From: Isosphaeraceae bacterium EP7
Lineage (GTDB): Bacteria > Planctomycetota > Planctomycetia > Isosphaerales > Isosphaeraceae
Direction: 5' to 3'
Length of the DNA stretch: 64,000 nt
Assembly (NCBI GenBank): GCA_038400315.1
Contig: CP151667.1
Coordinates: forward strand, 6,707,174-6,771,173
Shown: positions 1 to 8,659 of the stretch, piece by piece
Numbering within the stretch: position 1 is the stretch's first letter
Layout: each line of letters opens with the position of its first letter
Position numbers and translations under genes: made by a program
Notes under the pieces: generated by a model
What the model was told of the DNA's origin: nothing
Seen by the model: the letters and a program-made list of their open reading frames with translations, nothing else
The model's database searches: none

Positions 1-1240
1 TGACGGCCACCGACCAGGAGTGGGCGCTCTTGGTGCCGAAGGGGGCGTTGTTCTGGAAGACGTAGGGCGCGGCCATGAAGTAGACGTCGGCATACTTGTT
101 GGCCTGCGCGAGCTTGACGTCGGAGTGGGCCCGCTCGATGCCCAGGCGGAAGGCGTTCAGGTCGGGGCGGCAGCCGAGTGCGATCTCGATGAGCTTCTCG
201 TCGGGCGGGGGCTCGTCGAAGAGGTCGAGGATCGTGCCTCGCAGCTCCAAGCCGTCGGCCTGATCGAGGGGCAGGTTGAGGAGCACCGACAGCGCTCGCT
301 TGGTCCGGCGGACGCCCCCCTCGGCCTCGCGGACCTGGAGCACCGCGGAGGTGCGCTGGATCCGTACCTGATTCAGCTCCGCCTCGGTCTTGGTCCCCGA
401 CTTGAAGAGCTGGCTGGAGGTGGACTGGAGCTGATTGAGCCCCTCGAGCGCGGCGCGGGCAAACCGAAGGGTCTCGCGGGCGGCCAGCACGTCGATGTAG
501 GCGTTATAGAGGTTGTCGATCTGGAGCCGAACGGCGTCCTGGAACTGAGCCTCCAGCACCCGCTTGGCGCGGAAGGCGACCATCATCCGCGACTTGCGCT
601 TCTTGCTGACGTCGAACGGGTAGGTGACGCTGACGTCGTACTGCGTCTGGCCGCCCGGCCTCGCCGGCGAGAAGTTGCCGTAGGGGACGGCGTTGGCGTC
701 CGCGTAGAAGAGGGGGTTGGCTCGCAGGCTGGCGGTCAGGATATCGGCGTCGGCCTGGGGGATCTCGACGAACTGGGTGCGCAGGTCGAGGTTGCTTCGC
801 ACCAATCGCTCGATGGCGGCGTCGAGGGTCAGGCCGTCGGCGGGCCCCTCGTCCTCCTCGAACCGCTCGCCGGGCAGGGCCAGGGGGCCGAGCGTGGGGA
901 GTTGGGCCTGCTCTCGGCGGATCGGCTTGGTGATCCCGGCCGGAGCCTGCGGCTCGAACGGCCCGGCCGGCCGCGTCAGTGTATTGGAAACGCGCGGCCC
1001 CGATCGCCCAGGCCTGCCCAGCAGGATCGAGTCGGCATCCCCGGGAGAATTGCCCAGCGGCCGGCTGCCCGCGCCCGGCGATTCGCCCAGGGTCGGGGAT
1101 TCGCGGCCCGGCGACATCCGTTCGGACTCGGCGCTCGGCAGAGTCTGTCCGACCGCACGCCCGGCCCCGCCATGCGCCGCGACGAATGTGGCCAGAGCCA
1201 GGGCCAGGGCAATCCGCCCCGCCTCGATCCTTCGTCCCAT
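1..1240 (-). CDS. TolC-like outer membrane efflux protein, C-terminus cut by window edge
   Basis: The reading frame is open for 413 codons from the ATG at 1240 down to base 1, so the 3' end lies outside the window. It opens with a signal peptide (a basic MGRRIE start, then an Ala/Leu-rich stretch to about residue 32) and a Pro/Gly/Ser-rich linker to about residue 110. From about residue 135 it has the helical pattern of outer membrane efflux proteins: a LTLDAAIERLVRSN start, then long amphipathic helices with Gln/Ala/Glu heptads around 230-330, including the TEAELNQVRIQ helix. The family forms trimeric periplasmic tunnels for RND, MFP-ABC or type I export. No partner pump is visible; it would lie to the left. 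It is divergent from the acyltransferase at 1595. Confidence 0.85.
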   Translation of the reverse strand, partial: MGRRIEAGRIALALALATFVAAHGGAGRAVGQTLPSAESERMSPGRESPTLGESPGAGSRPLGNSPGDADSILLGRPGRSGPRVSNTLTRPAGPFEPQAPAGITKPIRREQAQLPTLGPLALPGERFEEDEGPADGLTLDAAIERLVRSNLDLRTQFVEIPQADADILTASLRANPLFYADANAVPYGNFSPARPGGQTQYDVSVTYPFDVSKKRKSRMMVAFRAKRVLEAQFQDAVRLQIDNLYNAYIDVLAARETLRFARAALEGLNQLQSTSSQLFKSGTKTEAELNQVRIQRTSAVLQVREAEGGVRRTKRALSVLLNLPLDQADGLELRGTILDLFDEPPPDEKLIEIALGCRPDLNAFRLGIERAHSDVKLAQANKYADVYFMAAPYVFQNNAPFGTKSAHSWSVAV

Positions 1241-1594
1241 TGGTCCACCCCTCCGGGGAGAGCGACTCGATGGCCGGACGTCGTCCCGACGTCCGCGACG
1301 GCCCCGCTGCTCGGCCGCCACCATCGATCGCTATCTACTTCGGATACCGCACACACGGCATCCTTCCCAAATCCTCAGTCCAACCTGGCCCCAATGGGAC
1401 AACCGGCGTCCTCGGCAGGACCGCCCCCCCTTCAGTGGAGAGCTGATTGCTTTCCTCGCGAAAGTGAGCGCCGGCCTCGCGGCAGTGGCCAGGTGGGGGC
1501 AGACATGAGTACCATCAGTCCTCGCCCGAATTCCAGCGGCCTCGGGCCGACGTCTCGGGCTCTTGGTGCAGCCTGCGACGGGGGTCCATCGAGC
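1241..1594. promoter_or_regulatory. Divergent intergenic region
   Basis: This 354-bp gap separates the divergently read efflux protein and acyltransferase and should hold both promoters. A perfect 8-bp inverted repeat (GGACGTCG, 3-base spacer, CGACGTCC) lies at 1276-1294, 36 bases upstream of the efflux gene start. It could be an operator or a small hairpin. No convincing -35/-10 pair was recognised. Confidence 0.4.
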
Positions 1595-2683
1595 ATGCGG
1601 CGCGTCCCCGAATTCGACTCGATCCGGGCCATCGCGGCGGCAGCCATCCTCCTCTTCCACCTCGACCCGATGCGGTTCTATCCCGGCTGGTCGGGCGTCG
1701 ACCTGTTCTTCGTTCTCTCCGGCTACCTCATCACCCGCAATATCCTGGAGTACGGCGATTCCCGCGGCTTCCTCGCCCGGTTCTACGCCCGTCGCTCGTT
1801 GCGAATCTGGCCCATCTATTACCTGGCGCTCTTGGCCCTCGTGGCGATCAACCCGTTCCTCTCGCCCCCCGAGCCCATGGCCGCCCTCCCCTGGTACGTT
1901 ACCTACACACAGAACCTCTGGCTGCTCAGGCCATGGCCCGCCCCATCGTTCACGCACGCGTTCGACCACACCTGGACCCTGGCCATCGAGGAGCAGTTCT
2001 ACCTCATCTGGCCGGCCCTGGTCCTGGTCGCGGGCCGTCGCCACCTCGCAACGCTCTGCTTCATGGCCATGGCCATGGCGGTTGCCGCGAGATCGGGCGG
2101 CTACCTCTTCTTCTTCAATAGCGCATCGTCGGAGCGGCTGCTTTACGCCCGGTGCGACGGGTTCGCGCTCGGCGGCCTGCTCTCACTCTGGCCGGCCCGC
2201 GGCCGTGGGACGGATGACATGGCCCCGCTCGGCCGCCTGGTCTTCGGCCTGGCGGCGGCCGGCTCGTTGACCTATCTGGTCCATGGCGCCTGGCGTTACG
2301 GCGGAGTCGGCTTCATCGGGCTGCCGACCCCCTCCGAGCCGGGCCCGATCATCTTCGCCTTCAGCCTCCTTTACGCAGGGCTCGTCGGTCTGGTCCTGGT
2401 GCATGCCGGCCGGCCCGTCCTGGCGCCGCTGCGGGCCCGCTGGCTGGTGTCTCTTGGTCAGATGAGCTATGGTATTTATCTGTATCATTATATCGTTTAC
2501 TGGGCCGTCGACCGCTGGTGGCCGAGGGCCGACGGGACGCTCTGGGGCGGCGCGATCAAGGTCGCCATCAGCCTGGCCATCGCCGCGGCCTCGTGGCACG
2601 CCGTCGAGCGGCCCATCCTGGGGTTGAAGGATAGGTTCTGCTACGGGACGAGCGGGCCGAAGGCCCCCCGGCGGGCCAAGTGA
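1595..2683 (+). CDS. Acyltransferase family 3 membrane protein (OafA/YrhL-like)
   Basis: This 362-residue integral membrane O-acyltransferase probably acetylates or acylates an extracellular glycan or lipid at the inner membrane. It starts with the family signature (EFDSIRAIAAAAILLFHLDP, residues 5-24), followed by the GWSGVDLFFVLSGYLI helix and the RRSLRIWPIYYLAL segment. About ten hydrophobic helices follow, ending in LVSLGQMSYGIYLYHYIVYW and a terminal helix. The start at 1595 is chosen because the acyltransferase fold begins within a few residues. An in-frame ATG at 1505 would add 30 Ser/Pro/Gly-rich residues. It ends 13 bases before a glycosyltransferase gene, so the two are probably co-transcribed for surface glycan synthesis. 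Confidence 0.88.
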   Translation: MRRVPEFDSIRAIAAAAILLFHLDPMRFYPGWSGVDLFFVLSGYLITRNILEYGDSRGFLARFYARRSLRIWPIYYLALLALVAINPFLSPPEPMAALPWYVTYTQNLWLLRPWPAPSFTHAFDHTWTLAIEEQFYLIWPALVLVAGRRHLATLCFMAMAMAVAARSGGYLFFFNSASSERLLYARCDGFALGGLLSLWPARGRGTDDMAPLGRLVFGLAAAGSLTYLVHGAWRYGGVGFIGLPTPSEPGPIIFAFSLLYAGLVGLVLVHAGRPVLAPLRARWLVSLGQMSYGIYLYHYIVYWAVDRWWPRADGTLWGGAIKVAISLAIAAASWHAVERPILGLKDRFCYGTSGPKAPRRAK

Positions 2684-2696
2684 GGGACCTGGTTTC

Positions 2697-3698
2697 ATGA
2701 GCGATCTCGGAGTAGTGGCGATCGGTCGCAACGAGGGGGAGCGCCTCAGGCGCTGCCTCGTCTCGCTTGCGGAGCAGGCCCCCGGCAGCCCGATCGTCTA
2801 CGTCGACTCGGGCTCGACCGACGGCAGTGTCGCCATGGCCAGGGGCCTCGGCGTCGACGTCGTCGAGCTCGACCTCTCGATCCCGTTCACCGCCGCAAGG
2901 GCCCGCAACGAGGGCTTCGCTCGCCTGGAACAATCCGACACACACCGATACGTCCAGTTCATCGACGGCGACTGCGAGGTGGCCCCCGGCTGGCTCGACC
3001 GCGCCCGGGCCGAGCTCGATTCCAGGCCCGACGTCGTCGCCGTCTGCGGCCGGCGCCGCGAGCGGTTCCCCGACCAGTCCGTCTACAACCGCCTCATCGA
3101 CATGGAGTGGGACACCCCGGTCGGCGAGGCCGATGCCTGCGGCGGAGACGTCCTCGTCCGGGCCGACACCTTCAGGCAGATCGGCGGCTACAACCCCGGC
3201 ATGATCGCCGGCGAAGACCCGGAGATGTGCATCCGGCTCCGCAAGGCGGCCGGCGGCAAGATCCTCCGCATCGATGCCGAGATGACCCTGCACGACGCCG
3301 CCCTGACCCAGCTAGGCCAGTGGTGGAAGCGGCTCGTCCGCGCCGGCCACGCCTACGCCGAGTCGGCCGCGATGTACGGCTACCGGCACGACCTCCACAC
3401 CACCCGCCAGATCGTCCTGTACGGGATCATCAACACCCTCCTCGTCCTCATCCTCGCCTGGCCGGCCTGGCCTCTGAGCCTCCTCCTGGCGATGCTCTTC
3501 CCCCTCAAGATCGCCATCGCCACGATCCGGGAGATCAAGGCCGGGAGGCCCCCGAGGCTCGCGCTGATCCACTCGACCGGGGTGGTGATGGCCATCCTCC
3601 CCATGGGTGTCGGCTTCTGGATGTACTGGAGCCACCGGATTCAGGGCAGGGCCAGCACCCTCATCGAGTACAAGAATCCCGTCAACGCGGCCGTCTGA
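2697..3698 (+). CDS. Membrane-anchored glycosyltransferase family 2
   Basis: This 333-residue GT-A enzyme would transfer a sugar from a nucleotide-sugar donor onto a glycan or lipid acceptor at the cytoplasmic face. The N-terminal GT2 core shows GVVAIGRNEGERL (5-17), the VDSGSTDGS nucleotide-binding loop (about 38-46) and the metal-binding acidic motif FIDGDCEV (about 90-97), then GED near 173. Two hydrophobic hairpins near residues 240-280 and 292-313 anchor it in the membrane. It follows the acyltransferase by 13 bases on the same strand. The acceptor cannot be told from sequence. Confidence 0.87.
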   Translation: MSDLGVVAIGRNEGERLRRCLVSLAEQAPGSPIVYVDSGSTDGSVAMARGLGVDVVELDLSIPFTAARARNEGFARLEQSDTHRYVQFIDGDCEVAPGWLDRARAELDSRPDVVAVCGRRRERFPDQSVYNRLIDMEWDTPVGEADACGGDVLVRADTFRQIGGYNPGMIAGEDPEMCIRLRKAAGGKILRIDAEMTLHDAALTQLGQWWKRLVRAGHAYAESAAMYGYRHDLHTTRQIVLYGIINTLLVLILAWPAWPLSLLLAMLFPLKIAIATIREIKAGRPPRLALIHSTGVVMAILPMGVGFWMYWSHRIQGRASTLIEYKNPVNAAV

Positions 3699-3704
3699 AC
3701 CGCC

Positions 3705-4583
3705 TCAGGAGCCCGGCCGGGGCGGGACGGGCGTCGAATCGGCCGCCGCCGGCGCAATCGCCGGCCCAGCCCCATTCTTCGTCGATTGCCAGGGAATGTC
3801 GGCCGCCTGCAGCACGGCGCCCGTCCGCTTGTCCTGGACGAACACGGCCAGCCTGAGATTCCGGCGATCCCATCCCGGTGAAACCTCGAACGTGAACGCC
3901 TCGACCTTCGGCGACTTGCCCGCCAGTTCCACGAACGAGTACTTCGTCTGGCGGGCCGGGAACCGCGCCGCCAGCGACTTGCCCGCGTTCTCACCGCTGG
4001 GCACGTCGGTGACCACCCCGTCCTCGCGCAAGACGGCACAGACCAGCAACGGCACCTTCTCCGCCCGATCCGAACGGCTCGTCACCCTGACCGAAGCCGC
4101 CCCTGTCGCACCGCCCGGGGGGATCTCCAGCTTGACCTCGATCCCAACGCCCGGCTTACGAGCAAGCGCCTCACGAATCGCCGCCGCCGCCGCGGCGGGG
4201 TCCCGACCATTCACCGTCTGGACGCCGTCGACCATCATCATCGGGGTGTAATAGAGGCCATATTCGGCCGGCTTCGGCTTGGTGTAAATCTGGTTGTAGG
4301 TCATCTGCCTCTGGCTGTAGAGCGGGTCCGAGAAGACGTCCTTCCAGGGGTCATTGAAGTAGTCCACATGGAACGCGATCGGCACCACACGGGGGTCTCG
4401 GGCGGCCAGCGCCCCCAGCACCTTCTCCGCCTCCGGGCACATATCGCATCCCTGCGACGTATAAAGCTCGACCAGCACCATCCGCCTCGGCACCTCGGCC
4501 GCCGGACAGACCCGGCCCTGCCCGGCCGCGAAGGTGACCATCACCCCCATCAAAAATCCGAATCTCGCGAGGCCGCGGCGCAT
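3705..4583 (-). CDS. DUF1223 thioredoxin-like secreted protein
   Basis: This 292-residue protein has an N-terminal signal-like helix (RFGFLMGVMVTFAAG) and a thioredoxin-like DUF1223 domain. The core is VLVELYTSQGCDMCPEA with a CxxC pair at C46/C49, then FHVDYFNDPWKD and the YTPMMMVDG segment that is conserved in the family. DUF1223 proteins are predicted extracytoplasmic redox or thiol proteins of unknown substrate. The ATG at 4583 is chosen because it puts the signal peptide at the N-terminus and has a GGGAGG-type site upstream. The frame stays open 32 codons further upstream, but that extension has no export character. It converges on the glycosyltransferase at 3698 with a 6-base gap. Confidence 0.82.
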   Translation of the reverse strand: MRRGLARFGFLMGVMVTFAAGQGRVCPAAEVPRRMVLVELYTSQGCDMCPEAEKVLGALAARDPRVVPIAFHVDYFNDPWKDVFSDPLYSQRQMTYNQIYTKPKPAEYGLYYTPMMMVDGVQTVNGRDPAAAAAAIREALARKPGVGIEVKLEIPPGGATGAASVRVTSRSDRAEKVPLLVCAVLREDGVVTDVPSGENAGKSLAARFPARQTKYSFVELAGKSPKVEAFTFEVSPGWDRRNLRLAVFVQDKRTGAVLQAADIPWQSTKNGAGPAIAPAAADSTPVPPRPGS

Positions 4584-4809
4584 GGAATGGCTCCCTCCCG
4601 GCCCCGGCCGATCGCCGAGCCTTCTCCGGGTCTGGACAACATCGATCTGACCGAACCCATGAGCATCAGGCTGACGCACTCGCCCGCCCGAATATTCGGC
4701 CCGGCTCCCGCGGCGTCGGGGCGCCCCCTTCGAACGGACGAAGGCCCCGCAGGCCTCACTGGGAGGGCCCGCAGGGCCGTCGGACGGATCTCAGCGTTGA
4801 CATGGGCCC

Positions 4810-5040
4810 CTACACGAGCTTCACGCTGGGACCGCCGATCATCTCGACGAGGTCGCCGCGCGACAGCTGCTTCCGCTTGCGCGTCTCGACCTCGCCATTG
4901 ACCTTCACCTGACCGTCGGCGATCAGCGTCTTGGCTTCGCCACCCGACATCACCCAGCCGGCGAGCTTCAAGACCTGCGTCAGGTTGATCTCGACCACGG
5001 CGCCTTCTTCACCGACGCTTAGCGTTTCCGGTTCCGCCAT
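4810..5040 (-). CDS. S4-domain RNA-binding protein, YbcJ-like
   Basis: This 76-residue protein is almost entirely one S4 fold: INLTQVLKLAGWVMSGGEAKTLIADGQVKVNGEVETRKRKQL followed by GDLVEMI. S4 domains bind structured RNA. Stand-alone versions resemble E. coli YbcJ and are thought to act on ribosomal or other structured RNA. A site AGGAAGAGG lies just ahead of the ATG at 5040. The gene starts inside the 3' end of the upstream CvpA-like gene (32-base overlap, different frame), which suggests translational coupling. Confidence 0.83.
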   Translation of the reverse strand: MAEPETLSVGEEGAVVEINLTQVLKLAGWVMSGGEAKTLIADGQVKVNGEVETRKRKQLSRGDLVEMIGGPSVKLV

Positions 5041-5896
5041 CGGCCTCTTCCTTTTCCGAGCCCCTCAGGGCGTCGATCATCTGGCCGGCAAAGGCACGGC
5101 CGGCGCGACCCACCGCGCCGCCCCGCCCCTCGCCGATGGACTTCTTGGTCGCGCCGATCAACTCGTCGGCCACGCTGTCCTTCGCGTCGCCGAACGCCTT
5201 CTTGGTCGCGTCGAGGAGCTGTCCGGTCGCGGCATCCTTGGCGTCGCCGATCGCCTTGCGGGTCTCGTCGATCAACTCGTCGGAGGCCGGCTTCACGTCC
5301 TTGTCGCGGAACGGGTTCCAGGACCGGGCCGGTCTCGTGGCCGGGATCGCGGCGGGTTCAGCCTGGGCCAATTGCTTGATCGGGGCGTTGGAGGGCACTC
5401 CATCCTCGCCCTTCCAGAACGGCCCGAGGATCGACCTGGCCTCCGGGGGCAGGGCCGGGCCGAGGTTATCCATCAGGGCCCCGACCAGACGACCCGAGTA
5501 GCTGTGGAAGATCGGCTCGCGGGTCTCCGGTGCGATGCTGACGACGAACAGCGTGACGATCACGCCGAGCATCGCCCCCTCCATGCCGCCCAGGACCATG
5601 CCCAGATGACGGTCGAACGCTTCGAACTTCAACCGGGCCAAGGTCGTCCGGACGATCCAGGCGAGCAGGAAGATCCCGCAGGAGGTCACCAGGTAGATGG
5701 TGATCATCGCCAGGCCGCGGGCCACCAGAGGCTCGCCCGGGAAGCTCGGCGCGAGCTGGCTGGAGAGCGTGTGCGAGGCCCCATAGCCCAGGAACAAAGA
5801 GGCGAGGCTGGCAAGCTGCCAGGTGATGCCACGCCAGGCTCCCCAGCCCAGGCCCAGCAGAATCGCGCCCGCCATCGCCGCGTCGTAGATCGTCAT
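5009..5896 (-). CDS. CvpA family membrane protein with repetitive C-terminal tail
   Basis: This 295-residue protein has four hydrophobic helices in the first ~130 residues and the CvpA pattern (TIYDAAMAGAILLGLGWGAWRGITWQ at the start, FDRHLGMVLGGMEGAMLGVIVTL near 100-120). CvpA proteins were first linked to colicin V production and are now seen as broadly conserved envelope-homeostasis proteins. The C-terminal half is soluble and carries imperfect repeats of a KAIGDAKD/KAFGDAKD/KKSIGEG unit, probably helical. The ATG at 5896 has a GGAGG site seven bases upstream and begins right at the first helix. It overlaps the downstream S4 gene by 32 bases. Confidence 0.8.
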   Translation of the reverse strand: MTIYDAAMAGAILLGLGWGAWRGITWQLASLASLFLGYGASHTLSSQLAPSFPGEPLVARGLAMITIYLVTSCGIFLLAWIVRTTLARLKFEAFDRHLGMVLGGMEGAMLGVIVTLFVVSIAPETREPIFHSYSGRLVGALMDNLGPALPPEARSILGPFWKGEDGVPSNAPIKQLAQAEPAAIPATRPARSWNPFRDKDVKPASDELIDETRKAIGDAKDAATGQLLDATKKAFGDAKDSVADELIGATKKSIGEGRGGAVGRAGRAFAGQMIDALRGSEKEEADGGTGNAKRR

Positions 5897-6074
5897 AGGT
5901 TGACCTCCATGTCGAGCGTCTCGCGCCTCCGCGTCCCCATCCGGACCGGTCGCGCCATCCCGCAGGCGAAATCCTCGCCGGGGCGACATGGTAGCCGACC
6001 GGGCCCTGCGAGCAACCCGAGCTTTCCGGGGGCCGGGCAGGTCGACGGAACCGCTGAAATCAATGGAGGAAGCG

Positions 6075-6980
6075 TCAATCCAGCGACGGATCGGCCCACC
6101 CCTCGCCGGCAGCGAGACGAGCCCTGAAATCGGCCAGGCACTCGCCCAGGGGCCTCATCGCACCAGTCTTCCAGGCGTCGAGCCGTGGGGTCCGCAGGCC
6201 GCCACTCAGCGGCCGGGGGGCCCCCTGCCCCAATTCGGCGGTGGTCTTCCCCTCGATGGCCGACTCATCCAGGCCGAACGCAACCGCGATGGACCGGGCG
6301 AATTCGACCCGGCCCATGACCTCGGGGCCGACGACATGGATCAGGCCCGATTCGCCCGATTCGGCGAGCCCCACCACGGCGGCCGCCACGTCGGGGGCGT
6401 AGCTTGGGCTGCTCACCTGGTCCGAGGGACACGGGAGCGTCTTGCCGGCCCGCAGCGCCCGCACGAGCTGATAGGAAAAGTTCTTCCCCTGACGCTCGGG
6501 GCCGAAGACCCAGGAGGTCCGCACCGTTAACTGGCGATCGCCCAGGGCCTCGGCAAGCGCGGCCTCGGCATCCAGTTTGGCCTGACCATAAACCGAGAGC
6601 GGGTTGGTGGGGCTCTGCTCGTCGTAAGGGCCTGCCACGCCATCAAAGACGTAATCGGTCGAGAACCCGACGAACCGACCGCCGATGTCGGCGACGGCCC
6701 TGGCCAGGTTCAGGGGCTGGTCGAGGTTCGCCGCGCGAGCCCGCTCGGGGTCGCGCTCGCAGCCGTCGACCCAGGTGAACCCGGCCGGATAGAAGACGAC
6801 GTCGGGCCGCTGGCTGCGCACGTAGGCCGACGCGGCGTCCAGCTCGGCCGCGTCGAGCCGGTCCATGCCGGCGGTCGGCACGGTTGCGTACGTGCCGCGG
6901 GCCTCGTGGCCCCGCGCGGCCAGGGAGTTCAGCAGCCAGCCGCCGATCTGCCCCGAACCGCCGATGACCAGCGCCTTCAT
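6075..6980 (-). CDS. RmlD-like NAD(P)-dependent sugar reductase
   Basis: This 301-residue member of the extended short-chain dehydrogenase family is closest in pattern to dTDP-4-dehydrorhamnose reductase. It has the Rossmann motif VIGGSGQIGG (5-14), the STDYVFDG segment (107-114), the catalytic YGQAK pair Y131/K135, and a substrate-binding VRTSWVFGP strand. The likely role is the last step of dTDP-rhamnose synthesis or a related surface-sugar step, fitting the envelope-glycan genes nearby. No rmlA/B/C genes are present, so the exact substrate is inferred. It starts two bases after the stop of the inorganic pyrophosphatase gene and is probably coupled to it. Confidence 0.8.
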   Translation of the reverse strand: MKALVIGGSGQIGGWLLNSLAARGHEARGTYATVPTAGMDRLDAAELDAASAYVRSQRPDVVFYPAGFTWVDGCERDPERARAANLDQPLNLARAVADIGGRFVGFSTDYVFDGVAGPYDEQSPTNPLSVYGQAKLDAEAALAEALGDRQLTVRTSWVFGPERQGKNFSYQLVRALRAGKTLPCPSDQVSSPSYAPDVAAAVVGLAESGESGLIHVVGPEVMGRVEFARSIAVAFGLDESAIEGKTTAELGQGAPRPLSGGLRTPRLDAWKTGAMRPLGECLADFRARLAAGEGWADPSLD

Positions 6981-6981
6981 A

Positions 6982-7524
6982 TCAATGGAACCCCTTGCGG
7001 CGGTGCATGCTGTAGCGCTGGAGGGATTCTTCGATGATCGGCAGGGCGGTGTCGGCCTGCTGGATCTCGTCGACCTCGACCGACTTACCTTCCAGGTACT
7101 TGTAGTCCAGGAAGAACCGCCTGAGCATCGCCAGGCGGTGCGCGGGCAGTTCGCTGGCGTTCCTGAAGCTGTTGAATTCGGGGTCGCCCACGGCCACGGC
7201 CAGGATCTTGTGATCCCGCTTGCCGGTGTCGACCATCGTCATCAGTCCGATGGCCCGGGCCGTCACCAGCGTCATGGGCATGACGGGTTCCTGGCAGAGC
7301 ACCAGGACGTCCAACGGGTCATCGTCTTCGGCGTAGGTCTGGGGGATGAATCCGTAATTGGCCGGGTAATACACGGCCGAGTACAGGATGCGGTCCACCC
7401 TGAGCAGCCCGGTCGGCTTGTCCAGCTCATACTTGACGCTGGAGCCCATCGGGATCTCGACCAGGGCATTGAACTCGAGCGGCAGGTTCTCGCCCGGTGT
7501 CACGTCGTGCCAGGGATGCAGCAT
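6982..7524 (-). CDS. ppa: Inorganic pyrophosphatase, family I
   Basis: This 180-residue cytosolic enzyme hydrolyses pyrophosphate to phosphate, pulling biosynthetic reactions forward. The length fits soluble family I enzymes. The signature D-D-D-P-L-D (D67, D69 and D72 bind metal) is intact, as are [18 protein letters not shown] near the start, [12 protein letters not shown] and a late Lys/Tyr pair (DYKYLEGK). The ATG at 7524 begins the conserved [12 protein letters not shown] stretch. It is followed immediately by the RmlD-like gene, so pyrophosphate removal may be co-expressed with a nucleotide-sugar step. Confidence 0.95.
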   Translation of the reverse strand: MLHPWHDVTPGENLPLEFNALVEIPMGSSVKYELDKPTGLLRVDRILYSAVYYPANYGFIPQTYAEDDDPLDVLVLCQEPVMPMTLVTARAIGLMTMVDTGKRDHKILAVAVGDPEFNSFRNASELPAHRLAMLRRFFLDYKYLEGKSVEVDEIQQADTALPIIEESLQRYSMHRRKGFH

Positions 7525-7660
7525 CGCGGCTTAATCTCGCGGGGTCCGAACCGGGGGGCCTCGGCCGATTTCAATCGGAGTACTCTAGCACAAGCCTACT
7601 CCGAATACACGGGCCGTGGTCGTCAAGTTGACCAGTTTGCGCAGAGGCCCGGCTCAGGCA

Positions 7661-8326
7661 TCAGCCATAACTGACGATCACGTCGCGTTGGAATGTATTG
7701 AGGTCGCGGGGCTGATCGCGGTTTCGCCTGGTCGAGAATCCGGTGGTGTAGAACTCGCCGAAGAAGGTGTCGGCCCCCTGCCCGCCGATCAGGACGTCGG
7801 CCTGGCCGTCGGAGTTGTTCCCCTGCAGCTTGTCGTTGCCGTTACCGCCGTCGAGGTTGTCCTTACCCGTCCCGCCGTCGAGCCAGTCGTCGCCGTTGCC
7901 GCCGTACAAATAGTCGTTGCCGCCATTGCCCAGGACCGTGTCGTTGCCATCCTCGCCATACAGGCGATCCGACCCGCCGCCGGACGAGATGAAGTCATCG
8001 CCGGCGCCGCCGTAGACGGTCGACGCGATCCAGGAGACGTCACTCTCGTACGAGTCGTCTCCGCCGCCGGCCCGGAAGACCACCTGCTTGGCCTTCAGGA
8101 CGGTCACCTCGAACGGCTGGCCGTTGAACGTGCCGCTGACGAGCAGCTCGCCGCGATTCTCGCCCGCCTCCACCCGCACCACGTCGGGACCGTTCGTCCC
8201 CGTGATCGTCAGCAATCCGCGCGGGACGGTGAGTGTGGTCGGCACGACCCGGCCCTCCAGCGGCTCGCACGACGGCCTCCGACGCGTTGCCATCCGACCC
8301 CGACCCGACTCATTTCGCCTCGCCAT
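7661..8326 (-). CDS. Short RTX-repeat (haemolysin-type calcium-binding) protein with LExRxVP N-terminus
   Basis: This 221-residue protein has a basic N-terminus, then [10 protein letters not shown], a LExRxVP element recurrent at the start of exported planctomycete proteins. A beta-rich domain follows ([23 protein letters not shown]). About eight GGxGxDxLx-type nonapeptide repeats occupy residues ~110-190 (for example [10 protein letters not shown] and [10 protein letters not shown]); these form a calcium-filled parallel beta roll. There is no catalytic domain, so it is likely a secreted or surface structural protein. The ATG at 8326 is preferred because GGAGG lies eight bases upstream; the ATG at 8293 is an alternative. 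It is divergent from the pseudopilin gene. Confidence 0.82.
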   Translation of the reverse strand: MARRNESGRGRMATRRRPSCEPLEGRVVPTTLTVPRGLLTITGTNGPDVVRVEAGENRGELLVSGTFNGQPFEVTVLKAKQVVFRAGGGDDSYESDVSWIASTVYGGAGDDFISSGGGSDRLYGEDGNDTVLGNGGNDYLYGGNGDDWLDGGTGKDNLDGGNGNDKLQGNNSDGQADVLIGGQGADTFFGEFYTTGFSTRRNRDQPRDLNTFQRDVIVSYG

Positions 8327-8659
8327 CGCCGGCCTCCGCTTGCTCGCATTGTCCAGCCAGGGCGCCGCATCCCGCACGCGGCACGCCCGTTAAAGAATAC
8401 AGACCCATCGCACGGCATGTCATCATGCAAGTCGAATTGGCCCGAAATTCCGGGCCGATTGGCCAACGAGTCGGAGGCTCGTCTCCGGCCCCGGCTCGTG
8501 TCGGCCGGGGATCCACAAACCGCGTGGCGTTCAATTCATGTTGACCATGAGCGGCGTCTCCACGACAATACGCCTCAGACGAGCCTTCAAACTGAGGGAC
8601 GACCTCGTCACTCCCGCCCCGAACTCCCGCCAGGCGACCCGCCTAGGATTTCTCCCCCG
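8327..8659. promoter_or_regulatory. Divergent intergenic region
   Basis: This 333-bp gap lies between the RTX-repeat gene (minus) and the DUF1559 pseudopilin (plus). It should carry both promoters. Nothing else was recognised in it; open frames crossing it look like extensions of shadows. Confidence 0.35.

Noticed and set aside
20-1594. Long plus-strand frame leading into the acyltransferase
   Set aside because: It is antisense to a complete TolC-like coding sequence with signal peptide. The plus-strand translation is Gly/Val/Glu-rich without domains.
4931-6127. 398-codon plus-strand frame
   Set aside because: It is the shadow of the CvpA-like and S4 genes; its translation is low-complexity Arg/Gly/Asp typical of GC-rich antisense.
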